In this document: in pieces, positions 1 to 12,287 of the stretch
Layout of the letters: each line of letters starts with the position of its first letter
Position numbering within the stretch: position 1 is the first letter of the stretch
Source: Panulirus ornatus
Taxonomy: Eukaryota > Arthropoda > Malacostraca > Decapoda > Palinuridae
Length of the DNA stretch: 64,000 nt
NCBI RefSeq assembly: GCF_036320965.1
Contig: NC_092238.1
Location: 25,230,903 to 25,294,902 of the forward strand
Direction: 5' to 3'
Position numbers and translations under genes: made by a program
Notes under the pieces: model-generated
The model's input: only the letters and a program-made list of their open reading frames with translations
Database searches by the model: none
Told to the model about the DNA's origin: nothing

Positions 1-821
1 GTGGGACCTCTCACTGGAGTTACTTGTGGTGAGTGTGTGTGTGGAGGATCACACGTGTGAGTGTGAATGAGTGAGAATATGTGAAGTCTATCTCCTGTAC
101 TTGAAGTTTCTTGTCAGTGGGAGAGTCGTTAGCAGATTTCCGACGACCTCATTTACCTTTCTTTGTAGGTTAAATGTTACAAGAAAATAGTATTTTTTTT
201 TTTTTTTTTGCCTCTAATCCATTTCATGCACTGTTGACTCAGCACGAACAAACTTTAAAGGAGCCCCGTATAGTAGTTCTGTCAAATTTGAGATTCGGGT
301 CGATTTTCAAATTCTGCTGACGCGAGGACTGCATAATGTTAGGGGTTTAGGTTTTACCCAGCATCTCTGTTGTAGAGTAGAGCCATACCAGGAATTATAT
401 TATACCAGGAATTATATCATGTTCGGCAGTTTGGTTCGAATCCCCCGGTGGGGACTGACTCTCGTCTGGCTTTCGGACTTTCGCTGGTCAGCTTTGTTGC
501 AGTACACAGAGTTCGTGGATCTCTAGTGACCGTAACTTAAATTTAGAGTGATGTGATCCCGTCTGGAGGACGTGCACTCTGCCTCCGTCACATGGGGGTT
601 TTGTGGTGTGTTCCTGGCCGACGTGTCACTCAGCCTTGGTCAGTCGCGATAGTTTTTCCACTGTTGTTGTGAAGTTCTTGTTGTCGTTATTTTTCAGATC
701 ACGATCAACCAAATTAGTGGGAGATTCGTATTTGTCTTATCTGTTTTCCTGTTAGAAAATGATTGGTTTTTCTATTAGAAAATGTATTGTTTAGAAAGGT
801 GTATTTACTATGTGCATACTT
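1..821. other. No gene recognised
   Basis: I see no supported gene here. There is a T run near 190-208. A tRNA B-box-like string (ggttcgaatccc) lies at 433-444, but no acceptor stem, A box or clover-leaf can be built around it, so it is at best a decayed SINE relic. Confidence 0.5.

Positions 822-869
<48 letters not shown>
822..869. repeat. (TA)n(TG)n microsatellite
   Basis: A short TA run changes into an uninterrupted TG run of about 19 units. Reading frames through it give only YIYI or VCVC peptides, which are artefacts of the repeat. Confidence 0.97.
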
Positions 870-872
<3 letters not shown>

Positions 873-1876
873 GCATGATTCTTGTCATTGTCAAGTCAGA
901 GGTTGCTAATAAGGCACATTTGCAGTTTATGATCCCTGTTTTTGTAACATTTCAGCCGATGTTTCCGAGACTTGGCTCTCATTCACTTAATCAGCAATTA
1001 TTACGCCCTCTAATTAATCTTGCCCAGTCTTGTTAATAACATATTTCTGTAACTGGAAGGAGTTACTGTACTGCACTCGCTCGCGACTGTTGGCCTTTCT
1101 AGTTACCTTAACTGATGCGATTATTACGAAGGTTCGTTGATTGTTGCATATAATACTTCGAGGTTGGCGCCTTCAGTAGCTCGATCTTCCCTGGTATTAA
1201 GCAGGACAGAGTACGGTTAAGTCCCACAGCAGTTGACGCCATACATCGGACAGCCAGTTTTCCATGGGGGTCAGCCAGTTTTTCTCTCCGCTGCCAGGCT
1301 GGCGGGCCGGCGGGCGGGCAGCATGTTAGATCAACCTCTCATGCGTGGTCAGGTGTGGCCCATCTTTAAGGTAGGTTCAGAATTAAGACTTCCCAGGTCA
1401 GCTGTAGGATGGTGTAGTGAGGGTAACACAGCTCTGTTGTAGGATGTCCATCAGGAAGACCCACTCTGGGTAGATGATGTGGCGGGGATTACGTAAATTA
1501 GGGTTGTCGTGTGGGAAGCAACTTGGTTGCTCCCTCGATACTCTACCCCATTAAAATCTTGCAAAAATTCTCCGTCTGCTTCGCAGATTGTGCGCACAAT
1601 TTAACCAAAGTGAATTCTGTCAACGGAAGCATACACCAGTGTTTTTTTTTTTCTCTCTCTCTAGAGAGTTGGTGATCGGGGCAGTAACAGTGGGTTTACG
1701 AAGGTGAAAGTTCAAATTTTCCGCGCGCATAACGTCATCATCGCTCGCCCGTCCAGCCGGCTTGACGGCCCTCAACGGCCAGTGTGTCCACCTCACCACC
1801 CTCCCTGGAACACCCAGGGCCTCATTACACCAGGGAGGCCTCGAAGGGCGGCTAACTGTCTGGAGATTTGAATCCT
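870..1876. other. No gene recognised
   Basis: Apparently unique sequence with short open frames only. A short CT run follows a T run at about 1641-1662. Nothing in either strand resembles a known family. Confidence 0.5.
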
Positions 1877-2092
1877 GGTTGCCAGCTGTCCCGTGACATT
1901 AGGGCATTGCCGGTTGTTCTGTGACTGTAGAGCGTTACCAGCTGTTTAGTCACAGTGTTGCAGCAGTGTGTTACCAGTTGTCCTGCGACGATAGGGTGTT
2001 GGCTTTTGTCCCATGACAGAGGGGTTACCGGGAGTCCCATGACAGGAGGTTGTTGCCAACTGTCCCATCACAATAAAGTGGTGCCAGCTGGT
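1877..2092. repeat. Degenerate tandem repeat, roughly 30-35 bp unit
   Basis: Variants of ccagctgtcc / gtgacaataggg recur about six times: gttaccagctgt, gttaccagttgtcctgcgac, ggtgccagctgg and others. Spacing is irregular and copies are diverged, so this is an old minisatellite rather than a functional array. Confidence 0.6.
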
Positions 2093-2340
2093 TGGTGGGC
2101 AGGTGAATAGATGGGCTGAGTGGGCTGGTAGCCGGATTGGTTGAATGTGTTGGTAGTTGTGTGGGTAGAGTGGGCTGGTAGGTGTTTACGTTGAGTGCCC
2201 ACACAGGCAGCTGATGGAACCATGAAGTAAAGTTCCGAGTGGAAGTTGACCACTGTTATGCTTCGTAGGGGGTTGAGGGAAGAGGTCGCAACGCCCCATC
2301 TGAAAATGCCAAAGCGAGAGCATACCAGAAGTGTATACAG

Positions 2341-2449
<109 letters not shown>

Positions 2450-3836
2450 AACTACTGAGGAAAGAGCCTCGTAACTCACCGTGTGTGAAGGTGGCAGGAA
2501 AATCTTGCGGCGTACTTGTTAGAAAGTTGGGCTCCCGGTTCTCTCGGTCCAGACTCCAGGGATAATTGGGGCGCTCCAGCCTCAGGACCTTTTTTCTTCC
2601 AGCGAGTAACTTTTGTAATGGGTTGCTCCGGCCAGCCTGATCCTGGGGTGTTGCTGGGGAGTCTCGGGGTCTGGCTGGAGGGCCACCCCTGAACGAGGAA
2701 AGGATAGCTTGGGATAGTAATGGTGAGGACGGGTGGGTCATGTGAAGGATAGACGAGGAGAGTAGCTATGAGGGGCGGAAAGTGTTGGCTATGGTTAGGA
2801 GAGGGAGGGGGAAAGTAGGTGTGTGGTGGGCTGTGGTTAACGGGGGAGGGGATGCGAGAGTGTTTGATTACTGCATCTCCACAACCACAGCGGTCTACCC
2901 AAGGGTGAGTATCTGTGGTTGAGGTAGTGATGGTTCTCTCCCCCCCCTCCCTCACCCCCTCCCAGATGTGTAGATATGGTTGAGTTATTAGTGGTCCCCC
3001 CCCCACCCCTCAGCTGTGTCCAAGGGGGTACAGGCCCCCGTGGTGGCTCCTCAGGGGTACAGGCTGCTCCTCCTGCGGCGTCCATTGATTGACCTACATC
3101 TGGACTAACACTCGGAGACTAGGTCACCCCCCATCGTCTACCGCCACCCTCTCTCTCCAGCCTCTCCTTCTCTTCCTTCCTCCTCCTCCTCCTCCCCTCT
3201 TCCCCATCATTTCCCTTCTCATTTTGCTCATTATTCCCCTCTCCCTCATGTCGTATCGTGCATCCTTTCCCACTATCCCCTTTCGCTTCCATGTACATCT
3301 CGACATTGTGTAGTTTAATTTCAAGTGTCATCAGTCGTCATACATTGTCACATGTGTCATGTTGCATCGACCAGTTGACATGACAGATTTGCTCGACCGC
3401 CTCTTGACCCCGTGTCACTCGTGACGCTGTCAAGTGAGCAGAGACAACACCTCTTATGAAGTATTTTACATATTTTTTGTTTGTCTAATGATTTTTCGAT
3501 ATTTGCATTTTCTTCGCTGTGTCGATGTGTTTGTGGAAGGTAAGGTTGGTCTGTGACCAGCGCACAGTGACCGGTGTCAGGTCAGGTCATTGACTCTGAT
3601 GGCTGTGACCTCAGCATGGCACCACCATAGCTGTCACTTGTAGTTCCGCTCCTGCCATGGTTGCCACACTGTCATGGGGGGGGGGGACTCCTGCCCGGTC
3701 ATGTGCCGTCCTCTGGAATGGGTCACACATGGTGTATGTCATGCGTGATGTTCTACATGGCCATGTGTATGTGTCCTTTTGTGCCCTGCACACATGTGCA
3801 TCATGCATAGCCGTGTGTATAGCATGACCCTTATGA
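2450..3836. other. No gene recognised; pyrimidine-rich stretch
   Basis: The longest open frames here read through low-complexity C/T or G/A sequence (for example the pyrimidine tract at about 3130-3250) and show no family resemblance. Runs of C near 2941-3008 and of G at 3677-3686 are visible. Confidence 0.5.
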
Positions 3837-3956
3837 GTTGTTGTGTGTCCTACAGACGCGTGCATCGTACATGGGCGTGTCCTGCACGGGCGTGCATCAT
3901 ACATGGGCGTGTCCTGCACGGGCGTGCATCATACATGGGTGTGTCCTGGGCGTGCC
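3837..3956. repeat. 32-bp minisatellite, about three units
   Basis: The blocks 3869-3900 and 3901-3932 are identical 32-mers starting acatgggcgtgtcctgcacg. A partial diverged unit precedes them and another follows at 3933. The unit is GC-rich and CpG-rich. Confidence 0.9.
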
Positions 3957-4274
3957 ATATCTTGGGTAATGCTGCCCCGCCCCGCCTCGCCCGGCGCGCG
4001 TGGACTGTGCTATTTCATTGTATTCCGAAGGTTGATTGATGCGTTACACTCCTCATCCTCCCTCCCTCCCTCCCTCCCTACCCTCCCACTTCCCTCTACC
4101 CCCTGCAATTCCCCCTTACCTCCTGCCACTCCCCCTTCCCCTACCGCCCCACCTGCAGGTTTTTGGCTGTTGTATAATTCGAGTGATGTAAGATGTATAT
4201 TGATGATTATTGGTACATATAAACACAGGCTTTTGTTAATATTTTCACCTGGAAAAATTATTTTGAGATGTCAC

Positions 4275-4280
<6 letters not shown>

Positions 4281-4362
<82 letters not shown>
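4281..4362. repeat. (AT)41 microsatellite
   Basis: Pure AT dinucleotide tract. Unlike those at 16.4, 27.0 and 39.7-42.1 kb, I see no retroelement tail next to it. Confidence 0.98.
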
Positions 4363-4364
<2 letters not shown>

Positions 4365-5512
4365 GAATCTATGCGTTCGACCTATGGCGGCCCGTGCATT
4401 CCTCATGGTCAACAACATTAACAGGTCCAACATCGGAGATCCATAAAATTTATACACATTCATAAACGATGGGAAAATGAAGAGTAATCATCTCACATTT
4501 ATACCAAGTTGATGCGATTGATTGAGACAAGCTGTTGAAACAAAATCTGTCCTGAAGTTGTGTTTTATCGTATGGAGAAGCAGTGTTGGTAGGGCTGTGT
4601 GAATCCCCTCGTCCGTCTTGGTTTTGTGAGGCTGTCCAACCCACCACACACCCTGCCAGCAGGTTTGGTAACACCAGCCACAAAGGATCTGGGTATATTT
4701 TGGTCTGGCTGAGGTAGGTAGTGATGGACTTGACAGTTAGTTTTGTTTCCGCTTTGGGGATTTTAGGTTACCATCCCTGATGGAAGGAAAAGGTTATTAA
4801 TCCCTTAAATACGGCGGCATGACATTTAAGGATAACTTCAAAGGTCAGGCTGTCTTGCGCGAGTGTCGTGTCTTCGCTTTCAAGGGTGGCACCCTCGCGC
4901 TCTCGATGTGTTGGTTACCGATAGCTGTAGCGGGGCGGGCGAGACGCCTGCTCCCCCGTGATTCATCGAACTCTTGGTGGTGGGTGCTGTGGACACCCCA
5001 GGTGCGTCACCAGTGTGCTGTAACACCTTCACGGTCAGATGGTCGGGTGGAGGTATGGGGGGGAAGTGGAGGGTTGTGGGTCAGGAGACGTGAGGAATGG
5101 TAGGGTGGTGGGTGGGGTGTGGGCTCGGGAAGAGGGGTTGGGGGGGTGGACGGGGGTGTCACCACCGTTACCTGCAGGATGTAACGCTAGGCCGTGACAT
5201 CGCCCCTCACGCCTTGCCTCGCCCCAGCTCCCTGAACCTCTCCAAAATACATCCCCTCCCCCACCTCACGTTCCTGTCGGTGTCTGTCGTTCTGCCGTTG
5301 GCGTTCACTGCTTTCATCTTCACTTTCTGGGTTTGGCGTTCATTTGTATTGTGTTTGTGTTGGCGTTGGCTGTTCTATTATGATCGGTTGTAGATTGTTT
5401 CGTGTTGTGGTGATTCTTGGGTTCATCGCTGGTCGTGACGATCTGGTGTTGCGTTCAATGTCTGGTTTGCGTCCAGTGGTTTGGGGTTATCCATCTGTCG
5501 CCCGTTGCATGT
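4363..5512. other. No gene recognised
   Basis: Mixed sequence, G-rich around 5040-5160. Short open frames only. No splice-bounded coding block resembling a known protein was seen. Confidence 0.5.
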
Positions 5513-5815
5513 TGTGTGTGTGTGTGTGTGTGTGTGTTGTGGACGTTCACGTCGTCGTATTTAACGTGGTGTTGTGGGCGTTCACACTCATGTTGTAAGT
5601 GTTTGTTGTGAGTATTGCCTCGATTATATCGAGCGGTTTGTTGTAGACGTTCACTCCTTGGTCTCGAACCTTCTGTTAGTGTGGATGTTTCATTTCTTTG
5701 TCTATCGTTCTGTTCGTATGAGCATTCGCCTCTTTGTGTCTGTCGCTCTGCTGGTGTGGACGTTTACTTCTTTGTGTCTATCGTTCTGTTGTTTTGGTCG
5801 TTCACTCCTTTGTGT
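5513..5815. repeat. (TG)n tract followed by decayed tandem repeat
   Basis: A TG run occupies 5513-5537. After it, variants of gtggacgttcactcctttgtgtctatcgttctg recur about five times to 5815 with roughly 55-60 bp spacing. The copies are diverged. Confidence 0.6.
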
Positions 5816-6433
5816 TCAGAATGTAATGGCCTTATATGTTTTTTTTTGGGTCCGTGATGAGCGTTAACGTAAGTTTACTGGGCGTCGCAGTATGGCGGTC
5901 GGAGGGCCGACATTTTAATTAAGCTGGGGAACGTCTCGGTCCGGGGAGTGATCATCAGGCAGTCCCGTTCTCTGCTGTGCAGCGGAAACGAATCCTAAAT
6001 CAACCAGCCTGGAAAAAAGAAAACGTGGAAAAAAGACGTGATATTATAAAACTGTACCTGTGACGCCGTTTTCTGTGGTGCATGAAAAACCTCTTCATCT
6101 TTTGACGTGTTTGTTTATTTTCGTGTACGGAGAAGATTACCACTGGTGGGGGCTTGCCACTGGTGAAGCAAGAAAATCCCAGTACAGTTCTCCAGTGGGA
6201 GTTATGTCGTATTGTGTCTTTTTTTGTGTGTGTGTGTTGTGATGATTACAGTCGTACTGGCTGGTGTGAGGAGAGCTTTTGTCTCCCGGGGTGACTGGCT
6301 TGCCTCCAGCTGACTGCATGGAAGCAAGCTATGTACTGAGTTCGTACTTACAAATGATGATGTCATGAATGGTAATTATGATGATCATGATTGCGGCAGA
6401 AGCTGTGTATAAGTACTAGTAATAGCAGTAGCG

Positions 6434-6445
6434 TTATTATTATTA

Positions 6446-6509
<64 letters not shown>

Positions 6510-6530
6510 GATAGTAGTAGTAGTAGTAGT
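6434..6530. repeat. (ATT)n and (TAG)n trinucleotide repeats
   Basis: An ATT run with one T-rich interruption continues into a short TAG run. The frame reading isoleucine repeats across it is not a gene. Confidence 0.97.
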
Positions 6531-6786
6531 AATGATAATAATGATAACAATGATAAAAGATTTATTGTTTTTACTTCAGCTGAAGGCAGAAAGGTACATC
6601 TGCCACGAACTCTTGGCCAGTGAAGTATTTGTTATAAAGACAGTAGTGCCGTCACATATGATCGTGGGAGGTGAGCAGGTGATTATATTTATGTGTGATA
6701 ATATAAACTACAGAAGCCATCATGAACACCGTTGTCAGTGTTGTTGGAACTGATTGTGTATATACCCAGTGGCCATGGCTGGTGCG

Positions 6787-6787
<1 letters not shown>

Positions 6788-6830
<43 letters not shown>

Positions 6831-6870
6831 GTTGATGATGATGATGATGATGAGGAGGAGGAGGAGGAGG
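6788..6870. repeat. (GAT)n(GAG)n trinucleotide repeat
   Basis: About 20 GAT units with one interruption (aagtt) pass into GAG units. Poly-serine and poly-isoleucine frames on the other strand are artefacts of it. Confidence 0.97.
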
Positions 6871-7168
6871 ATGTCATTAAATGAATGACAGACGATGATG
6901 GACGGAGATGGGTATGACTGTGTGTGAGGCACATTTTTCGATGTCAGAATTATTGTTTTCTGTACAAGTATTAAATATAACCAACATGATAATATGGCTG
7001 TGGGCCACGTGAACATTACGTACTGCGAACAACTGTGGATCAATAGAAAACTTAATTTTTCTTGCAGTCTGCGAAACAAGATATTGTAAGCTGATCATTT
7101 TTTTTAAACGAGACTGCATTATTATGCTGCTGTTGTGTTGACGCATATGATTACATTTCACAGAAATA

Positions 7169-7209
7169 CCAGTATACATACCAGTATACATACCAGTATA
7201 CATACCAGG
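7169..7209. repeat. 12-bp tandem repeat (accagtatacat)
   Basis: Three full copies plus a partial one of a unit with the palindromic centre gtatac. It is short and perfect, so probably recent. Confidence 0.9.
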
Positions 7210-7297
7210 ATTCCAGATAGATTCGGTCCACAGGTAATCTAGCTGTTCCTCCTCTCCTAAGGGCTGGTCGATGAACTGAGTTCGTTGATTATTCTAG

Positions 7298-7300
<3 letters not shown>

Positions 7301-7380
<80 letters not shown>
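7301..7380. repeat. (AT)40 microsatellite
   Basis: Pure AT tract with sharp borders. No retroelement tail was recognised on either side. Confidence 0.98.
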
Positions 7381-7383
<3 letters not shown>

Positions 7384-7754
7384 AGATGGCCTTGATTAGG
7401 ACATTCACTTCCCTGTACCGTCTCATCTTGCATAATAAAACAATAGCAAATAACCGTAACGAATTAAATACACTATCGATTTTCATACATGTTTAACGCT
7501 AACTCTGTTATAGAAAACTGTTAGTGGGAGGTGCACATGATGCTTTGTCCCCGGCTTCAGTGGAAGTGAGTAGTACATGTACCCCGCTGCCCTGGGGGAT
7601 TTGCTCCATCCCCTCCATGGTGTGGGTGGAGGGGGTACTGGCTTCCGCCATCAGGCGTCGCGATCAACGCACACTCGCACCAACAGCCTGACCTCCGTCC
7701 TTAACTGTCCTTGACCTCTTGAGCATGACGGAAGGGGGCAACGTTGTTCATCAC

Positions 7755-7925
7755 AACCCATGACCTGACGTGGGTAACACGACTCATGACCTGACGTGGT
7801 TAACACGACCTATGACCTGATGTGGTTAACGTGACCCATGACCTGACGTGGTTTACACTGCCCATGATCTGACGTGGTTGACACGGCCCATAACCTGACG
7901 TGGTTAACACGACCCTTGGACCTGA
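7755..7925. repeat. 26-bp minisatellite, about 6.5 units
   Basis: The unit is close to catgacctgacgtggttaac plus acgacc. About six consecutive copies carry one to four changes each. The repeat is CpG-bearing and carries no open frame of note. Confidence 0.88.
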
Positions 7926-8104
7926 CCGCCGGATGAAAGCGTCTCCGGGTCACAGGACCTGTCGTGTCCAGGTACGACCAGTGGGACGGGATGGGCCGAC
8001 CAATATCAATTCCCCCTCGCCCCAGGCCGGGCCGTGTGGGACGTGTGTTCCTGTGTTTGGAACGTGAGGTGATGTATCACACCGCCATGTTGGTGTGGGG
8101 GCGC

Positions 8105-8105
<1 letters not shown>

Positions 8106-8185
<80 letters not shown>
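8106..8185. repeat. (CT)40 microsatellite
   Basis: Pure CT tract. SLSLSL peptides predicted across it are artefacts. A C run follows at about 8211-8223. Confidence 0.98.
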
Positions 8186-8187
<2 letters not shown>

Positions 8188-8831
8188 GAACGTCTTACCC
8201 TCGTATTTCAACCCCCCCCCCCCGCCCGCTCCAGTAGAGTTTTTCTGGTTGGGAATGTTCTGGTGTTAATGACCACTTTTTTGAGAGAAGTATTTTGCAG
8301 TTGAAATCATGTTTGCATCACTCGTCCTGCTGCGTGACATGCCTCCTCCTCCTCCTTATGTATCAATTATTCCTTCATTCTACAGACAACTGCTGGGAAA
8401 GAGCGTATCATATTAGGTTTTCCATTGTAATCTTATTGTTGATACTGTCTTTCTTACCCTCAGAACCAGTTGAAATCTTTGCGTCGAGAGGTTAATGGAT
8501 CATTATAATCCTTTTAACGGTATGATATACAGCTGTTGTGTGTGAATGGTTCTGTTTGCCGTAAGTGGTTTGCTTGATTTTCTTGAAGGTTAAAAGAAGT
8601 TACGTCTTGCAATAGTTACTGTTGGAAGTAGGTCGTAGAAGTCACTATGGACGAGTGATTTGTTACTTGGCCGTGAAAGAGATTAATAGTTTTCACTGAT
8701 GTGTGAGCAGGAAGCCTTATGAGGTTAAGATATAACAGAAGTGGTTAGCCAGGCTGGGTTGTAGCTTTCTTTAACACTGTTATGACGCGGGACATGTTTT
8801 GTAACATTATTATGGCGCGCGACATAGGTTT

Positions 8832-8833
<2 letters not shown>

Positions 8834-8903
<70 letters not shown>
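8834..8903. repeat. (GA)35 microsatellite
   Basis: Pure GA tract, the reverse-strand counterpart of the CT tract at 8106-8185. Confidence 0.98.
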
Positions 8904-11802
8904 CACATTAGGGGACAGGGTGGATAAGAACACCGGAGGGAAGGGAATGAAAGCAGTGGTGAGCGGGGAGGCTTCACCCATGGTGGTAGTGTGGGTGCAT
9001 GGCAGAGTGTGGGGAAGCTTGATCACAAGCTGTAATGCACTAGGACGAGGTTCTGGAGACGGTCAGAGTGTCCTGAAGTGAGGGGAGAGAAGGGGTCAGG
9101 TGGGTCGCGAGGGGAAGCGGGCGAAAGTAGACCATGGTAGATCATATCATGTGTAGCACCCTCACCCCTCCTGCCTTACACCCGCATCCCTCTTACCGTA
9201 CACCCACACCCCCTACCCCCCGAGCCATATGAGGTCCTCCAGGTGTCCGCCACTCCTGCATCGTGGCTAGTGGCACGTGTTGACCAGGTGCTGGTTGTCT
9301 GGTTGGCTTACCCTCACCTGCGTCTTAGACAGCCCCCAGGTGGTGACCCTCTGTGTGGGTATGTGTGAACTGTGGTGACACTGTGAGGAACCTGGTGTGC
9401 ATGACCTGTGGTAATGCCCTGGCAGTGACCTAGTTAGCATGACGTGTGTTTATATAACGTTAGTTAACACCGTGACCCATCTGGTACGTATGATCCGTGC
9501 AGTGGCATGGTGTGCATGACCTATGTGTGGGGGGGTGACACGGTGGCAGTGACCCGGTGTGCGTGACGGCGGGACAGTGACCCCAGCAGCAGCAGCAGCA
9601 CACGAAGCCTGTGATCGACCAGTGTCTCCTGCTGCCCCTCAAAGCCCGGCCGGCCGCCCCCTCCCCACCCACCCACCATTATTGACATCACCCACCTGAG
9701 GTGTTGATGATGGTGATGGTGGGACGACCGGTGTTACTGAAGCCTCTCCTGGTGTTGCTGGGGCTGCTTACGTTACTGTCAGCCTGTTCCTGTTCCTGCT
9801 GCTGCCGTGGCTGGTGTCTGCACTGCTGATGCTGTGGCCTCGAGCAGGAGGTCGAAGCTTTGAGTCCGAATGCCTTGGGTGTCTCGGACCGTCTCGCTGC
9901 TTCACCGTCCAGCCGACCTCGTGCCTTCCTGCCCTGGGTCAATACTTCTATAAATACAACATTTATGATGTATTCTCTGTATGATGTATACTGATGCTCC
10001 TCGTGTTCCTGGTATTTCTGACGTCTGTGACTTTATGTACTCTTTAGTCATTATCTTGATGTAGAGTTGATGACGTAAATGATTTACTTAGTGGATCCAG
10101 TCATTACAGTTGTCACATATACTCAGAAAAATGAGTGTTTCTCCGACTCTACATACTTTATTTGTAGTGGCCGGTATGTGGGGCTTTGACGATCTGGCAG
10201 AAGTTTTCGTGTTTACGTTTATTTGGTTGTGTTTGTTTGATGGTCTGTCCTCCGAACCGTGTTGAGTTTGAGGTGGACAGATTGTCTGTCCTTTCTGTCC
10301 ATTACACTGCATCGCCCGTCACTGTAATGACATACTTCCGGTAGTACACGTCCTCACTTCCTGCATCCTCCCTCTTGTCCACACGTCCTGTAGCTTACCC
10401 CTTGGCCAGCGCCACAGGTGACGTTACATATGCACCTTTGTTGTAAGTTGACATTATATACAGACCCATGTTGTAAGGTCACAGCATTGGAGGGCTTCGC
10501 TGTCTCGTAAGGTCACAACATTGGGTAGGATTGTATGATTAATTCTGATATAGATTATGTAGAATGTTGTGATCCGCAGTTCTGAAGGAACTTTGTGTCA
10601 TTATTTCATTGGGGGTTTATTGTGTCGTAAGTTTATTATTACACGGGGCTTGATATGAATTCATTTCATGGGGTCTGTTGTTTGTCATAAGTTCATAACT
10701 CGGGTTTACTGTGTCATGAATCAATGGCACATGAAAATTAGTAGTGTTATATGTTCGTGACAGGGGCTTCTTGTGTCATACGTTCATGACACAGTGGGGT
10801 TTGTCATGTCAGAAGCTCGTACTCTGGAGAGGTCATGATTATCTCGTGGGTTATAATGTGTAGTAAACATTATGCCTGTGGTTCACAGGACAGACTTGAT
10901 CCCCCTTGCTCTTGGCTCGTCCACATCATTAAGGAATAAAAAATACGGGATCTGTATTTGTTGATGTATTTACCATGAGAGGATGAATCTCCTGACCGGT
11001 GTATTTCGGGTAAGGGACGAATTCTTTCAGCGGATAGTTTGATTTGTACAATGTGTAGAGTGTGTGAACACGTGCGATGAAGGGAGTGATTGTAAAGCCT
11101 TGCATAGGTTGAGGGTCAGCACTTGCTCGGTACAATACCATTGCCACTTCTAGCCCTACCCATGCCAGAAGCCGATGTATGTAGGAAGAAGGATTTGTTG
11201 GGACCTGACTAAGGGTTTACGTTTGTTTACAGGGCAATGAACAGAGTGATTATTAGATAAGATCAGGAGGGTGAGTGAGGGCTGGACACCCCCAGGAGCT
11301 GCTGCTGCCATTGTAAGGTTAGTTCTGTGACGGGATAGGAGAAGGGAGGGTGATCACTGGTCATTTAGTGCCTTATTGTGGCCTGATATGTACCAGGTCA
11401 TGTGAATTCCTCACTCAGACAGATCACATGTACACATAAGTAGACAGAGAGATTTATAGACATACAGACCAGCCGACATGGAAATAGAAACACATCACGT
11501 AGCTTGAGCTTCTTCGGACCACGTGACGTGAGCCACACACGACACACATCATCAGTGGACGTAACAGAAGGCGTAACAGACCACGTGCTTCCATAACGGT
11601 GTGAGCTCGTGTTCTGGGGGAGTGGCGTGACGCCCCTGTGTGATATGGTCAGCTGCTCCTCTTGCACCCACTCAAGTGGCTCTCAAGTGTGTTCTTCCCG
11701 AGATGAGGGGGAGGGAAGGAGGCAACCCGAGCCTGGCACTGGTGGATCATCTGTCTTCCTCAGGAGTGGATTAAATCGTTTGCAGATGTAGAGATTGGTG
11801 TG

Positions 11803-11804
<2 letters not shown>
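8904..11804. other. No gene recognised; weak decayed repeats
   Basis: Around 9345-9570 variants of 'gtgacc(c)tggtgtgcatgacc' recur loosely. Around 10640-10830 variants of 'gtgtcataagttcatgac' recur. These look like old minisatellites. Open frames are short and I recognise none. Confidence 0.45.

Positions 11805-11859
<55 letters not shown>
11805..11859. repeat. (GT)n microsatellite
   Basis: Pure GT tract of about 27 units. Confidence 0.98.
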
Positions 11860-11860
<1 letters not shown>

Positions 11861-12195
11861 TTGTTGCTTCAAGGTGGTAGTTAGTTTGTTTATATTTTCT
11901 TGGTTGGTGGGGGAGTGAAGATCCAGGAACAGCTGGGGGAGGCTGGCTGCAGCCTGGGTGACACAGGCCCAGCAACACCTGGTTCGGGTCTCAGATGTGC
12001 TCCGGCACCGGACTCATGGTCACAGTGCTGCTGGTATTCAGGTGATGCCTGCCCTTTAACCTGGCAGGAGAGGCCCTAGCCCAGGTCGGTGGAAACGCTG
12101 GCTGCAGAAGGAGGACACTGGCGTGAGCTGGTGATATTAGGAGCCGCCCCTCCCCGTTGTCTCTCCTTGTTTTCTCTTGCTTCCTTGCTCATCAT

Positions 12196-12197
<2 letters not shown>

Positions 12198-12284
<87 letters not shown>
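12198..12284. repeat. (CT)43 microsatellite
   Basis: Pure CT tract. It produces a run of serine-leucine in three + strand frames, the longest spanning 12089-12763, none of which resembles a protein. Confidence 0.98.

Positions 12285-12287
<3 letters not shown>

Noticed and set aside
1..35. Sequence resembling a WD-type exon end (tgggacctc... followed by gtgagt)
   Set aside because: Too short, at the window edge, and not matching any katanin p80 repeat. Position far from the other exons.
433..444. tRNA B-box-like string
   Set aside because: No acceptor stem, anticodon arm or A box at the proper distance, so not a tRNA gene.
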